A stretch of DNA of 64,000 nucleotides from Gnetum montanum (lineage: Eukaryota; Streptophyta; Gnetopsida; Gnetales; Gnetaceae): NCBI GenBank assembly GCA_015680685.1, contig MNCI01034697.1, positions 1,917,707 to 1,981,706 on the forward strand. Direction: 5' to 3'. A program made the position numbers and the translations under genes. Positions 10,495 through 23,300 of the stretch are shown here, piece after piece; position 1 is the first letter of the stretch; each line of letters begins with the position of its first letter. The notes below the pieces were generated by a model, which did no database searches, was not told the origin of the DNA, and was given only the letters and a program-made list of their open reading frames with translations.

Positions 10495-10695
10495 GCATAG
10501 GGGTACCTAGCCTCTCATCCACTATGATGGGGGTTCAGAATCTATTAAAGCTTTTGTGATCCACTCCATGATCGAGATGTTCTGCCACTCTCGATGCTAT
10601 TGAACCTTCACTATTACACTAGATCTACATTGTTGTTGATGTAGGGTTGGGGGGGGGGGGGGGGGGGGNNNNNNNNNNNNNNNNNNNNNNNNNNN

Positions 10696-10727
<32 letters not shown>

Positions 10728-11324
10728 TGAGAGATGTGGGTGATTTGGGTTACCAGAGAGATTAATGTTGGGAGTTTGTGTTCCCAAGTGCTTAGAGTAA
10801 AAGCCAAAATTCCAGAAATCTCAAAGAGGGTAATAGGCTATGGGTGGTAAAGATGGCTATGGGGGTTAAAGATGACTATGGGGGTTATGCATCAACACTG
10901 GGGATGATGGTATACCTTCCACGATGAGCATGAGTGATGCTAGAGCCATCCATGTTGGGCATGGATGGTGTTTTATTCCTCAACATTGGGGGTAAGTGGA
11001 TTTTACCCCTAGTAGGTGAGTTTTACCTTCATGTAGGTTTCTCCAGCGTATATAATTCTATACCTCTCATAAAACCCATCAAAATACCAATTTTGGCATC
11101 CTAAAAGACATTTTAACCCCTCCAAGCCCAAATATAAACACTATGGGACTCTTTTCACTTGGGTAATGAGGCTTTGCCCACTTATGAGGCATTTTTCAGA
11201 CCTAATAAAGTATGTGGGATTACACCTCATGGATTACAATCTTCACATTTACAATAAATTTTTACCTCAAGTTTCATGGGATGGGATTTCAAAGGTCATA
11301 ACATGCAAATTTTGTGATGTTTCA
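10495..11324 (-). repeat. 3' LTR of element C, shortened
   Basis: It matches the 5' LTR at 50868-52352 (for example GAGAGATGTGGGT at 10729 and 51301; the last 220 bases up to TTTCA). The inner end, CA at 11323-11324, is followed by a minus-strand purine-rich tract (AACAAAGAGGGAC), as at D's 3' LTR. About 350 bp at the outer end and about 430 bp in the middle, including the TATA box, are missing compared with the 5' copy. An assembly gap lies within. Confidence 0.75.
10649..10725. other. Assembly gap inside a G run
   Basis: Twenty-seven unknown bases (10669-10695) are flanked by pure G runs of about 20 and 30 bases. The matching place in the other LTR copy (near 51295) has only GTAGGGGGG, so the run is probably a true G expansion or a sequencing artefact at a hard homopolymer. 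The length of the gap is not reliable. Confidence 0.9.
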
Positions 11325-12281
11325 TTAGTCCCTCTTTGTTGGTATTTGGAGGATTGACCTGAGAGGCAATAACAAAGAATACAAAACATCACTATAGGGC
11401 TATCACTAATGTTCTCTCTTTGTGCTTGATCTAGTTGTGTCAAACCATGTTGAAGGGTTCTTGTGATGATGGAATAAGGCTATGATGAGGCAATAGTGAT
11501 AATATCATAGAAAAATGGTCATGAGGGTGAATAATGCATTCCATAGTTGACATCATGGTTATGTCACTGATATGTTGGTATATCCATGATTTTGGCACCT
11601 AATGTCTTGAAGTGTTGGTTGCTTGGCAAATGCATTTGATCATCCATCACTTTGCTCCTAGGTTTCTTTGGCCATTGGCCTTTGAGGCTTCATTGGCCCT
11701 TTGGCTTCTTGGTAGTTTACTTCCCTCTTCTTTTTTCTTGTTGGGGTGAAATCTTCATTGGGTTTAATTGCCAAGGTTGCTTTGATATGGTTTTCCCGTT
11801 GAGTTGTGTTACACTCAATAGACTTGATTTTCCCACTAAACAAGTTACATTCGATGGACTTAATGGTTTTTCACTAAATGAGATGTGTTACATCCAAGTG
11901 GACTTGAGGATGGAGCATGATGAAGAGATGTCATGAGGCCATAATGTATAAATGTCAAACATTGATCAACATTGTTATTTAGAGTATGGAAGGCTATAAT
12001 GAGGTTACGAGGTTGGGTTCAAGAAGATGATAATGGGATGAAAATGAGACAAACAATCTTGTCATAGTAGGAAAACCTCATCAAATATTTGCACTTTGAG
12101 ATCATGTGGTGACTTTCTGCCATGATGAGTTGCACCTTCACGATGACTCCAAGCTCCATCCTCCAAGCACAACTCTAGGAGGATAAGAAAAATAGGCAAA
12201 GAAAAGTATGTTGGCATGTTACAATGCATAATTCCACACTAAATGGTAAATAAAACCAAGCTACCTAGGTCACCGATGTTA
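11325..12281 (-). other. 3' non-coding region of element C with an 830-bp extra segment
   Basis: The first 70 bases after the LTR match D (20156-20230). Then about 830 bp (roughly 11390-12215) have no counterpart in D, after which the match resumes at GTTACAATGCAT (12216; 20235 in D). The extra piece has no clear coding frame and no terminal repeats that I can see. It is either an insertion in C or a deletion in D. Confidence 0.6.
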
Positions 12282-12420
12282 CCAATTTAAGGCCATGCTA
12301 CTAGTTTAAGGCCTTTGTAGGTTGTGTTTCCAATTTAAGGCCTTAGTAGGCCATGGTTTTACCAGTTTTTAGGCCATGGCATGCCATCTTATAGGTTTAA
12401 GGCCTTGGTAGGGCATTGAT
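12282..12420 (-). repeat. GGCC short repeats at the 3' end of pol (C)
   Basis: About five copies of a 30-35 bp unit built on YTAGTTTAAGGCC...TAGGCCATG. The same family occurs next to every coding module of C and D: 16160-16510, 20281-20360, 24120-24275, 32590-33000 and 46005-46195. Confidence 0.75.
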
Positions 12421-12449
12421 GTTGGCTATTGGCTACATGTAGTAAGGCT

Positions 12450-15400
12450 TTAGATAGGAATGGTTGATCAAATTGGCTAACTCATTCCTATCCATGTCTG
12501 CTATTCTAAATGCGTCATTGCTGTAGGCTTTGGTGACCAAGAAAGGTCCTTCCTAGTTGGCTAAGAATTTGTCTACATGCTCACGAATGATCTTGAGGAC
12601 CAGGTTACCTTCCTTGATCTTATGTTTAATCAAGTTATGGTGGTGTTGCCGCTTCTAGATCTTTTGATACCACTCAATGTGAGCAAGTGTTCACACACAT
12701 TACTCCTCCACTGAGTTGAGGTCCATGGTACATAGCTCCTTATCCTGTTCATCATTGATGAAGTTGGATAGGGCTACTTAGAGTGATGGAACTTGCAATT
12801 CAAGTGGTAAAACAACTTCAGAACCATAAACCAGGCTATAAGGCATTACACTTGTTGTGGTATAATATGTTGTTTGATAAGTCTAAAGTGCATAGATAAG
12901 CCACTCATGCCACTTGCATTTAATATTGTTTAGCATTTTCTTGAGAAAGTTTATGATGGCCTTATTGCTTACTTCTACTTGTCCATTGGCTTGAGGGTAA
13001 TATGGTGATGAGAAAGAGTGCTTAATGCCTAGGTCATGATAGAAATCCTTCATTCCTTGGCTACTAAATTATGGTCCATTGTTTGTAACTATGGTCATAG
13101 GAATGCCAAACTGGGCTATAATGTTATCCAGTATAAATTTATAGACTTATTTATATATCATCTTTCTTAGGGGAATAAATTTAATCCACTTTGTAAAGTA
13201 TTCAGTTGCAATGATGATAAAGCTATGACCCACAAAAGACTTAGGTGTTATAGGTCCAATGATATTCAACTCACATCATTGAAATGGCCAAGTAATTTGT
13301 GTAGTGTGTAGCTTAGTTGGTAGTATGTGTATAAGGTTACTATGCCTTTGGCACATGTCACAAGTTTTAATGTTTTGCAGGTAATTGTTCTTCATATTAG
13401 GCTAGTAATAGCCTAATCATATAATCTTAGAGGCCATAGCTCTAGGTCCTATATGTCCCCAACAAACACCATCGTGAACTTGCTCTAGGACTATCATGGC
13501 TTCGATTTTACCCAAGCACATTAACAATATGCTAGCATAGGACCATCGACATAATGTGTTATCACCTATAATGACATGTTGTTTTGATTGTTTATGTACA
13601 AAATTGTTTTGAATAGTAGTTAGGCTCTTTGAAGATACACCATGCATAAGGTAAAACTTGATATCGTCATACTGCTCCCTTGTGGGTGTATTATGAACCA
13701 TAGCCACAAAGGCATCCTTGGAACTTTGCATGATGGGAACATCACAGTCCATAGTCAAGGTGGAAAACTTGCTAAACACATCTGGCATCACACTAAGGGC
13801 TAGCATTGTAGTTGCATTAGCTATAGCATTTTCATTTTATGATATATGTTGGACATCAACTTCTATAAATTATTGTAATAATTATTTTCCTAAGTCACAG
13901 TAAGGCTATAAATGTTTGGATTTACATGCATAAATTGTGGTTACTTGGTTAACCATAAGTTGAGAGTTGCCCTTGATCATTAAGTGCTTGATTCCTAGGT
14001 CACAAAATACCATCATTCCTTTGATCAAACCCTCGCACTTCGCTATATTATTGGTGCATGGAAACTTAAAATGATAGGTGAAGGATTGGATTTGACCAGA
14101 TGGGAATGTTCTGATGGCAGCAACACTAGCCCCATGGGAAGTTGAAGCCTTGTCAAAGTGCATGACCACCTCATAACCCTCAGGCACTTGGCTAACAGTG
14201 TTAATGTGTTCATCAAGAAACTCAGGCTCTATTGTTGCATGGTCATCAATAGATGATATAGTACATTATACAACTATAGCTTGACCTTTCATTGAGGACT
14301 GAGAAACATAATAAAGGTCAAACTCTATAGTTATGGATTTCCATTGGGCTATATGACTACTCTCATAGATGTTGGTCATTATGGCTCTAAGTATGTTGTC
14401 TTTACAAATGACATTGACTTGGCTTCTGAAGAGGTAGTATCTCACTTCTTCAATGAGAAGACTAGTGTTAGACAATACTTCTTTACTACAATGTATCATG
14501 TCTCATGGACAACTAATGCATGGCTAAGGTAGTATACTAGTGTTTCTACTCCATCATCATGTTTTGGATAGAGTAGAGAGGAAATGGACATGTTGGAGAT
14601 GACAAGGTACATGTAAAACGGTTTACCCTCTTGTGGAGGATAGACTATCGACAGTTGTACCAACTCTTGCTTAAGGTTTTCAAAGACCTCTTGGCATTGA
14701 GTTATCCACTCATAGTGAATCCCTTTCTTAAGCAACTGTTGCATGGGTTGTAACTTATCCATAATTCTAGTGATAAACCTAGGGATAAATTATAATCTAC
14801 CTTGTAATCCTTGAAGCTCCTTAAGGTTAGTAGGCATCACCAAGTTGGATATGGCTCTAACCTTATCAAGATTGACACATATTCTTGCTTTAGATACTAC
14901 AAAGCCAAGCATCTTATTGGTCTTGACACTGAAGACACACTTCTTGGGATTAAGCCTAAGCTCATACTTAAAGCATAGTCTAAGTACAAGGTCTACATCA
15001 TGTGCATGGTTGTTGGCCAATTTGGACTTAATAGCTATATTTTCTACATAATTGTTGAGAAAACCTAGCATGAAATCACTAAAGATATACATCATGGCTC
15101 ATTGGTAGGTTACTCTTGCATTTTTAAGGCCAAAGGGCATCATGCTATAATAAAATATTACCCCAAGAGGTCATGAAGGTTGTGCTAAGTTGATGTTCTA
15201 GATTGATCCTAATTTAGTTATATCATGAGAACCCATCCATAAAGGACAATAAGGCATGCCTAGCCATGGTATTGATAAGTTGATCAATACTAGGTAAAGG
15301 AAAGTTATGCTTGATGGTTGCCTTATTTAAGTCTCAAAAATTAATGTAGATATGGATAATCCCATTCTTCTTAGGGACTACCACTATATTGGACATTCAT

Positions 15401-15957
15401 TTTGTGTAGTCAATAGACCTAATGAAACATGCTTGATATAGCTTTGAGATCTTATCATAGACTCCCAGGGCCAAATTAGGTCTAATCGTATGAACTTTTT
15501 GCTTAATTGGTCTAATGCTAGGATCAAGTATGATGTTGTGTTATACTAGGCATGGGTCTAGACCTGACATGTATTCATATGATCAAGCAAATGCCTTAAT
15601 GTTATCTTTTAGGACCTTGGTGATGTCTTGAGCCTATCGAGGTTCTAGCAAGGAACTTACTTTTAGGGTTTTCTCCTCACCATTGTGTGTTGTGATAGGA
15701 ACCTCAACAAGAGAGTCTTTAGTAATGTTGCTAGCCTTTAAGTAAATGGTTTTAACTAGGTTTTTAGGCCATTCTAGAGGTTTATCTATCAAGGCTATGT
15801 GGTCAACAAGACTCTTAGGCTCAAGATCATAATTAGGGTTGATGCACTATTCTACATCATCATAAGGCCCAGTTAGGCTTAAAGGCAAACTAATATGCTC
15901 CCAGGTATTCATAGTTCAGTCTTGCATGTCAACCATAGGCACATTGAGTGGCACCTA
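12450..15957 (-). pseudogene. pol: Decayed pol of element C: RT, RNase H, second RNase H, integrase
   Basis: Minus-strand order: RT from 15957 (WPKNL near 15764, LDPCLV near 15540, MDGFS near 15235), the RT end open at 15095-14790, connection and RNase H (14762-14266), a second, archaeal-type RNase H (14187-13906), then integrase with its zinc finger (HDGVCWGHIG near 13465, CDMCQRH near 13360) and core (FTKWI near 13190, NGQVEVSN). Several active-site residues are gone: YVDD of RT reads YVEN, the second RNase H has AKCEG and GNSQL where AEYEG and GDSQL are expected, and integrase has TNNG for TDNG. Many TAG/TAA stops. The two RNase H domains place it in the Tat lineage. Clearly inactive. Confidence 0.85.
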
Positions 15958-16159
15958 CGTAAAGATGAGTAATAATGTCAAAATGCTATAAAATTATGTG
16001 ATTCCATGCTATAAAATGCAAACAAAAAGCAAACCAGTTCGTATAGGACTATAAGAGATCAAAAGAGATTAATAAAATGAAACGAAGGCTACATAAAGGT
16101 CAACTAAAGGAGAAATATGGTTGAAACAAGCATAACAATAATGAGGTAAAATAAGGTTA

Positions 16160-16510
16160 ATTGAGGTTACAAGCTTGCTAGTTTAAGGCCATGGTAGGCC
16201 ATGATGCTAGTTTAAGGCCATAGCAGGCCATGGTCACATAGTGTTAAACGGTGGTCAGGGGAGGTTAAGTCCCACCATTCAATATCAATCAAAGGCTAAA
16301 CAAGGCTATAATGTAGAGAATAAAGGTAAAAACATTGAGATAGAAGTAGTATTAAGGCCAAACAAGATCAACAATCCCACAATGGTCAAAATAGATTGTA
16401 ATATGATGAAACCAAGCCAAATAAGGTAAAGTGGAATACATATGATGAATCTTGGTCAAAATATGGTCAAAATGGATTAGATTTTGCTAGTTTTAGGCCT
16501 TAGCAAGCCA
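16160..16510 (-). repeat. GGCC short repeats upstream of RT (C)
   Basis: Copies of CTAGTTTAAGGCCATGGTAGGCCATGATG lie at about 16178-16235, with a further TAGTTTTAGGCCTTAGCAAGCCATG near 16488-16515. The stretch between (16236-16480) is A-rich with no conserved frame. In D the corresponding block is 24120-24275. Confidence 0.7.
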
Positions 16511-16599
16511 TGGTTTCATCTTGCAGGAATCATAGGTGAGTTTAGGCATCCATTAGGGCTATTTTGAGGTTGTTTAAGCTAAAAAAGCAAGGCTTTTAG

Positions 16600-18394
16600 G
16601 CTATCCATGATAGATCCATGTTGGATCCATGTTAGCCAGCATGGATGGGGTGACCCCCAGTGTGGATAGGATATCCAAATAGTTTCCTAGGCTTGTTTTG
16701 GGTATTTTTCAACTCCTGGTAACTTGCATGTTAGTGTAGTGGACTGGGAAAAGAAATAGGCTAGTTTTGGCATTAGTTTGAACCCTTGGAAACCCCTAGA
16801 AGCTTGGATCTACCACCCACACTAGGCAACATAGATCTAGCATGGATACCAATGAAAATGGATTTCATGGCATCTAGAGGATCAAAATTGAGATTCCAAG
16901 GCCTTCCCAAGGTAGTGTAGAGCTAGATATATCAAAATTGATCATTTTGGAGGTTAAAAATGGTCAAAAAGTAAGCTCTAAAGTCATACCCCACTATATC
17001 CATGTTGGCCAACATGGATGGGAGGGGGATCAGCATGTATGATCTAGATAGGATAATAAAAAGATCAAATAGGGTTAAATTTATAGCCAAAACCAAGTTT
17101 CTAGAGTTGTGCACTTTCAAACTAAGTTTTTAGGTCATTTTGGTGAGGTTTTAAGCATTGAATCAAGTTGGGGATAGTATCCACACTGGCTAGCATGGAT
17201 ATAGTGTGGATGAATGGGGGTTATCTTACTTTTTGGTTCTAGATGGTTTTGAGAGAAAATTAACCAAGTTTTCAAGCTTTGAAGGTTGGTATAAGTTTTT
17301 GGTCTCTGGATGTATTGATCTGCTACCAAAAGTGGAAAGGTAGCCCATCCATGTTGGATCCATGCTAGTTAGCATGAATTAGGTCTTCTCCAGCATGGAT
17401 ATATCAATGGTGTTACATATAGACCAATTTAATAGCAAATCAACCATGCATGTTAGCTCCCAGGGTTGCTAATGTCAAGGGCTAGGGTTTGAGATCAAAA
17501 TTTAGTAGTTTTAAGGATTTCTAAGTGGTTTTTGATGTTACCCCCTTGGATCCACACTGGGTTCACGTTAGTCAACATGGATCCAATGTGGAGGATCTAA
17601 GGGGATTAGTTTTTTATATAGTTTTTGACAAGTTTTGGTCATGCATGCACTTATCCAAGGTTGTTGGTGTTAATGGTCAAAGTCTAGGATCAAAATTTGG
17701 TAGTTTTAAAGGTATTTAGATGGGTTTTTAAACTTACCCCTATTGATTGACACTAGATCCATGTTGGCCAACATGGATATAGTGTGGATATTCAAGGGGG
17801 TCAATTTCTCATAGTTTGGTCAATGTTGGGAAGTTTGAGGGCTCTAGGAGGTGCCAACAAGGTTCTAAGATGCATGCAAGGTCATTTGGTATTGTTTCAA
17901 GGTGTTTATGAGCTTTCCATAGGTCTCCCCTTAGTATCCACATTGGCTAGCATGGATGAGGGGGTTAATAGTGTGGGAGCAAGGGTGATCATGAAATACA
18001 GAGGATTTTATCAAGTTTTAGCTATTGCGGTCTTTGAGAGGACAAAGAAGTCAACACATGCCAATTTTAGTGAAAGACTTATGAGTTTTGGTCTTACCCC
18101 CTATTTTTGATCGTAGATCCATTTTGGGTAGTATGGATAGAGTTCCCCTTAGCATGGATCAAATTGGATTCAAGTTTTTTGGCCATTTTTGGTAGGATTC
18201 AATAGTGCTTTGAAGTTTCCAAGACTGTAGGGGTTGAGGGTCAAGGTTCAATATCAAAATCCACTTGTTTGAAGGCTCCTTGGTGTCTCATGTTCATCTC
18301 CCCTTTTATCCATGCTAGGCAACATGACCCTAGTGTGTATGGGAGGGGAATAATAGTTTTTTGCCAATTTTGGTCAATTTTGAAGCATCTAAAG
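16600..18394 (-). repeat. Tandem array of about 185-bp units in C, left part
   Basis: A diverged array whose units share a backbone (CATGCATG, GTTG.TGTTAATGGTCAA, GATCAAAATTTGGTAGTTTTAA) and one motif, ATCCATG...CATGGAT. The motif recurs near 16630, 17000, 17180, 17350, 17550, 17770, 17940, 18120 and 18310, giving steps of about 170-220 bp. At 16998-17019 and 17757-17778 it is a perfect 22-base palindrome centred on TTGGCCAA. The array resumes at 39429 after element D. No coding frame runs through it. Confidence 0.8.
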
Positions 18395-18627
18395 TGTTAC
18401 AATTGAAAACCTCAATTTCGACAATGGGAACCAAGGATCCTCAGTGCAAGTAGTTACTTAACCTTGAATCCCTAGGGAATTCATGATAAAAATGGAATTC
18501 AAGGCACCTTGGCTAGTCTAGCAGATCAACTAGGGACTTGAGAGATGCAAAATGTGAAAATATAAATAGATTTGAATAATTCACATATAATAAATTTATC
18601 TTTGAACAAAAAAATCAAAACTTAAAA

Positions 18628-18634
18628 CTTTATT
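18628..18634 (-). terminator. Polyadenylation signal in D's 3' LTR
   Basis: AATAAAG on the minus strand, about 550 bp downstream of the TATA box. It is kept at the matching places of the other LTRs (38024-38030 and 51116-51122), which supports a role in ending the retrotransposon transcript. Confidence 0.6.
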
Positions 18635-19178
18635 AAGAAAATAATAAAGAATAAGTTAGAGAAATGTGTACAAATGATGCCTAGATGAGAAAAAAGGGGT
18701 TCCACTTGTGCAAGAGTTCAAAGCTCGTTGAAGCCAAGATGATTTACTCCACAATTTGGGTGCCAAGTTAGTCTTGATGTTATAGAACCTTCCTTTGTTG
18801 ATACAACCTTGGATCTATTAATTTTGTCGCTGCTAGGGGCTTGAGAAAGGGGGAATATCTAGATGCTAAGTTGCTCCACACTTGCTTTGGAGTCCTAGAA
18901 GTGCAGCATTAACACCAAAATCCATCCAAATCTTAAGGCCTCAATGCTTCCACGCTAGTGTTCAAGAGACTACAAGTATGGGAACTTGCAAGAACTCTTG
19001 AGTGCTTGAAAATGCCCCAGGCATGGAGTTATGTATGTGTAAATTACTTGTTCAAAAATGTGTGGAACCAGTTGCTCTTCACTTTGCTTAAAATAATTGA
19101 ATTGCCAAAGTGCTTATGTGCTAAAATTTCTCAACCTTGTCAAAAAATTTGGAACCTTTAAATGGTGTTGGAGTTTGG

Positions 19179-19186
19179 CTTTTATA
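19179..19186 (-). promoter_or_regulatory. TATA box of D's 3' LTR
   Basis: TATAAAAG on the minus strand, preceded by GATCC and followed by CCAAACTCCA. It lines up with 38602-38609 in the 5' LTR of D and with 51563-51570 in the 5' LTR of C. Confidence 0.7.
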
Positions 19187-20280
19187 GGATCTTTGGACCA
19201 TGAATGAGGCTACAAATTAGCTATGATTGGGCTGCAAAATGGCTATAAATTTGATGTAATTTTGCACAAATTGGATGCCAATTTTAGGTGAAATGGGCAT
19301 CTAAATTTGGGGGGTTACTAAACATAGTAAGTGCTTCCCCCATGGCCATTCCATTTACTAAAAATAGTAACTAGGGCATCCCTTCCATGCTAGAGATGAA
19401 TCTTCCATGTTGAGCTCTCCACCATTCTTGTTGAAGTGGTTGGTCAATGTTGAACTACATGACTTGATGAATTTTGCTTCTTGTGGCTTCCATGATGGGG
19501 GTTTGAATTTTCCATGTTAGGGAAGAAACTTTCCAGGTTGGGGGTGGGGAGGGGAAGTTTCCAAGATTGGGAAAAACTTTCTAGGCTAGGGGAGAAGTTT
19601 CTAAGCTAGGGGGTGGGGGGAGGAGAAGTTTTCAAGATGGGGGAAAACTTTCCAGGTTGGAGGGCGGGGTGGGGGTGGGGGGGTGTGGGGGGATGGGATT
19701 TAGGAAGGGGAGAAGTTTCCAAGTTGGGTGGAAACTTTCAAGTTTGAGGGGAAATTTTCCAAAATGTGCCTTTGGTCTCCACATTGAAGGGGAAAAAGTT
19801 TTCAAACCCCCAATTCTTCCATACTAGGAGTAGGTAAGATCTACCCCTTGCATGTGTTTTTAACATAGAAAAATGCCTACCTGCACAAAACCCATAAAAT
19901 TGCCTTTTTGACATTCAAAAATGCATTTTTGACCACCCTAAGCCCAAATATAGATACTAGATGACTTTTTTCACTTGGGGAATGAGGCTTTTATCACTTA
20001 TGAAGCATTTTTAACCCCAAAAGTATAAAGTATGTGAAATTACCCATTGTGGGTTACAATTTTCACATTTACAATGAAATTTTTCCTCGAGTTCCATGGG
20101 GTGAAAGCTACATGATGAAGATAAGTAATAACCTACAAAATTTTGTGGTGTTTCAATGGCTCCTCTTTGTTGGTGTTTGGAGAATTGACCCTACAGGCAT
20201 CAACAAAGAATACAAAACACCACTGCATATTGTAATGTTACAATGCATTGAGGTCATATGAGAATTAGGCTATCTAGGTC

Positions 20281-20360
20281 ACCAATGTTGCTAGTTTAAG
20301 GTCATGGTAGGTGAAGGTACCAATTTAAGGCCCTGGTAGGCTGTGTCACTAGTTTTAGGT
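20281..20360 (-). repeat. GGCC short repeats at the 3' end of pol (D)
   Basis: Three degraded units of GCTAGTTTAAGGTCATGGTAGG type directly beyond the integrase end, at the same place as 12282-12420 in C. Confidence 0.65.
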
Positions 20361-20379
20361 CATAGAAAATGTTTGAAAG

Positions 20380-23300
20380 TAGGGTTACTTGTTGACAATC
20401 TATCAATTACATGTAGTATGGCTTTAGATAGGAATGATTGACTAGATTGGCCAACTCATTTCCATCCATGTTAGCTATTCTAAATGCTCCATTTCCATAG
20501 GCTCTCCTGACAAGGAAGGGCCCTTTCTAGTTAGTTGAGAATTTATCCACATGTTCACAGATGGCCTTGAGGATGAGGTCCCCTTCCTTGATCTTGCATA
20601 TGCTCAAGTTATGGTGATGTTGTTGCTTCTGCCTTTCTTGATAGTACTTGATGTAAGCAAGTGCTTGCATATGCCACTCTTCCATCGAATCTAGCATTGC
20701 TATCCATAACTCCTTGCTCTGCTCATCATTATGAAGTCAGTCAAGGCTACTTAGAGCAATGGTACCTACAATTCAAGAGGTAAAACAAATTCAAAACCCT
20801 AAATAAGGCTATAAGGGGTCATGATGGTTGCCATGTGATAGGTTGTTCTATATGCCCATAGTGCATGGAGAAGTCACTCATGCCACTTTTGCTTGCTATT
20901 GTTGGGCATCTACTTGAGCAAGTTGATGATGGCCTTATTGCTTGCTTCTGCTTGTCTATTGGCTTAAGGGTAGCAAGGAAATGAGAAAGAATGCTTAATG
21001 CCTAGGTTGTGATAAAAATCCTTGGTTTCTTGGCTGCTGAATTGAGGTCCATTGTTTGTAACTATGATCATGGGTATGCCAAAAAGAGCTACAATGTTGT
21101 CTAGGATAAACTTGTAAACATGTTCAGATGTGATCTTCCTTAGGGGAATATCTTCAATCCACTTGGTAAAGTATTTGGTTGGGATAATGATGAAGCTATG
21201 CCCTATGGTAGATTTAGGCATTATGGGTCCAATGCTATCCAACCCCCATCATTGAAATGATCATTTTATCTTGGTCATATGCAACTCAGTTGGTGATACA
21301 TGTATCAAGTTGCTATATTGTTGGCATGTGTCGCATTGCTTAACCTTTTGTAGGTAGTCATTTTCCATATGGGGCCAATAGTAGCCTAACCATCTAATCT
21401 TAGCAGCCGTGGCTCTAATTTTAAGTGTCCACCATAAACACCCTTATGAACCTCCTCTAGGACTATTCTAGCTTCAGTTTTGCCTAAGCACTTTAGGAGT
21501 ATGCCATCATAGGACTGTTGACACAATGTATTATCACCCACAACATATTGGTTCGACCACTTGCGTATGACATCTTTTTGAGAAGTAACCTAGCTTTGTG
21601 AGGATTCACCATGCATAAGGTAAAATTTGATATTTTCATGCCACTCCTTTGAAGGAGCAGTATGAACAATGGCCGCAAAGGTTTCCTCAATGTTCTATGT
21701 AATGGGAGTGGTGTAGTCCATAATTAAGGTGGGTAACTAGCTAAACATATCTAGCATCATACTAAGGGCTAATGTTGCAATTGCATCAGCTTTGGTGTTT
21801 TTATTTTGAGGTATGTGTTGGATATCAATGTCTATGAATTATTATAGTAATTATTTTCCTAGGTCACAGTAGGGTTGTAAATGCTTAGCTTTGGATGCAT
21901 AGACTTCGGTTACATAGTTAACCATGAGCTGTGAATCACCTTTGATAGCTAGGCATCTAATTCCTAGGTCATGAGATACCATCATCCCTTTGATCAAACC
22001 CTCATATTCTACTATGTTGTTGGTACATGGGAACCTAAAATGATAGGCAAAGGGTTGGATTTCACTAGATGGGAATGTCATGATGGTAGCAACATGAACC
22101 CTATGGGCGGTTGAAGCTTCGTCAAAATTCATGACTACCTCATAACCCTCAGACACTTGGCTAATTATGTTAATGTGTTCATTAGGGAACTCAAGGTCTA
22201 TGGCTGCTTGGTCATCAACCGGTGATACTGTGAGCTATATGGCTATAGCTTGACATTTTGTTGAGGATTGAGAGACATAGTGGAGCTTAAACTTTGTGGT
22301 TATGGCTTTCCATTAGGCTATATGACTAATTTCGTAGATGTTGGTTGTTATGGCTTTAAGTATGTTATTCTTGAAAATTATGTTGGCTTGGCTTCTAAAG
22401 AGGTAGTGTCTCCATATCTTCAAAGAGAAAACTAGTGCTAGATAATACTTCTCCACTTTAGTATATTAGGTCTTGTGGGCTACTAATGCATAGCTAAGGT
22501 AGTATATAGGCATTTCTACTTCGTCATCACATTTTTGATAAAGTAGAGAGGCAATGGATGTATTAGAAATGGCAAGATAAATGTAAAATAGTTTACCCTC
22601 TTGTGGAGGATAGATTGTAGGTAGCTATGTTAATTCTTGCTTAAAGTTTTCAAAGGCTTCTTAGCATTGAGCTATCCACTCATAGTGAACTCCTTTCTTA
22701 AGCAAGTGGTGCATGGGCTGTAACTTATCCGTAAGCCTAGTGATAAACCTATGAATAAACTATAGTCTACCTTATAATCCTTGAAGCCCTTTAAGGTTGG
22801 TAGGTACTACCAATTTAGATATGGCCTTAACCTTATCAAGATCTATGTGTATCCCTACCTCAAAGACTACAAAGCCAAGCATTTTATCAATCTTGACACT
22901 GAAGACATACTTCTTAGGATTAAGCCTAAGCTCATATTCAAGGCATCATTTAAGCACAAGATCTAGGTCATTGGCATGATCATTGGATATTTTAGAGTTC
23001 ATGGCTATGTCATCTACATAATCATTAAGCAAAACTAACATGTAATCACTAAAGATATAGGTCATGGCTCTCTGGTATGTCGTTCCAATGTTCTTAAGGC
23101 CAAAGGACATCATGGTATAACAAAAAGTACCCCATGGAGTTATAAAGGCTGTGCTAAGTTAGTGTTCTAGGTTGATCCTAATTTGGTTATATCCCAAGAA
23201 TCCATCCATAAAGGATAACAAGGCATGTCTAGCTCTAGTATCAATAAGTTGATCAATACTAGGCAAAGCAAAGTCATCCTTGATGATGGCTTTATTTAGA

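Larger units (their letters stand above)
18395..20155 (-). repeat. 3' LTR of element D
   Basis: The ends were set by where similarity to 37797-39428 starts and stops: TGTTAC at 18395 and TTTCA ending at 20155, giving the usual TG...CA on the minus strand. There is no primer binding site beside it, but a purine-rich stretch on the minus strand (AACAAAGAGGAGC, about 20172 to 20160) at the inner end, so it is the 3' LTR. It is 129 bp longer than its partner, mostly from G-rich expansion around 19540-19700. Confidence 0.88.

Noticed and set aside
10625-10807. Minus-strand proline-rich open frame
   Set aside because: Made by the G runs and unknown bases of an assembly gap.
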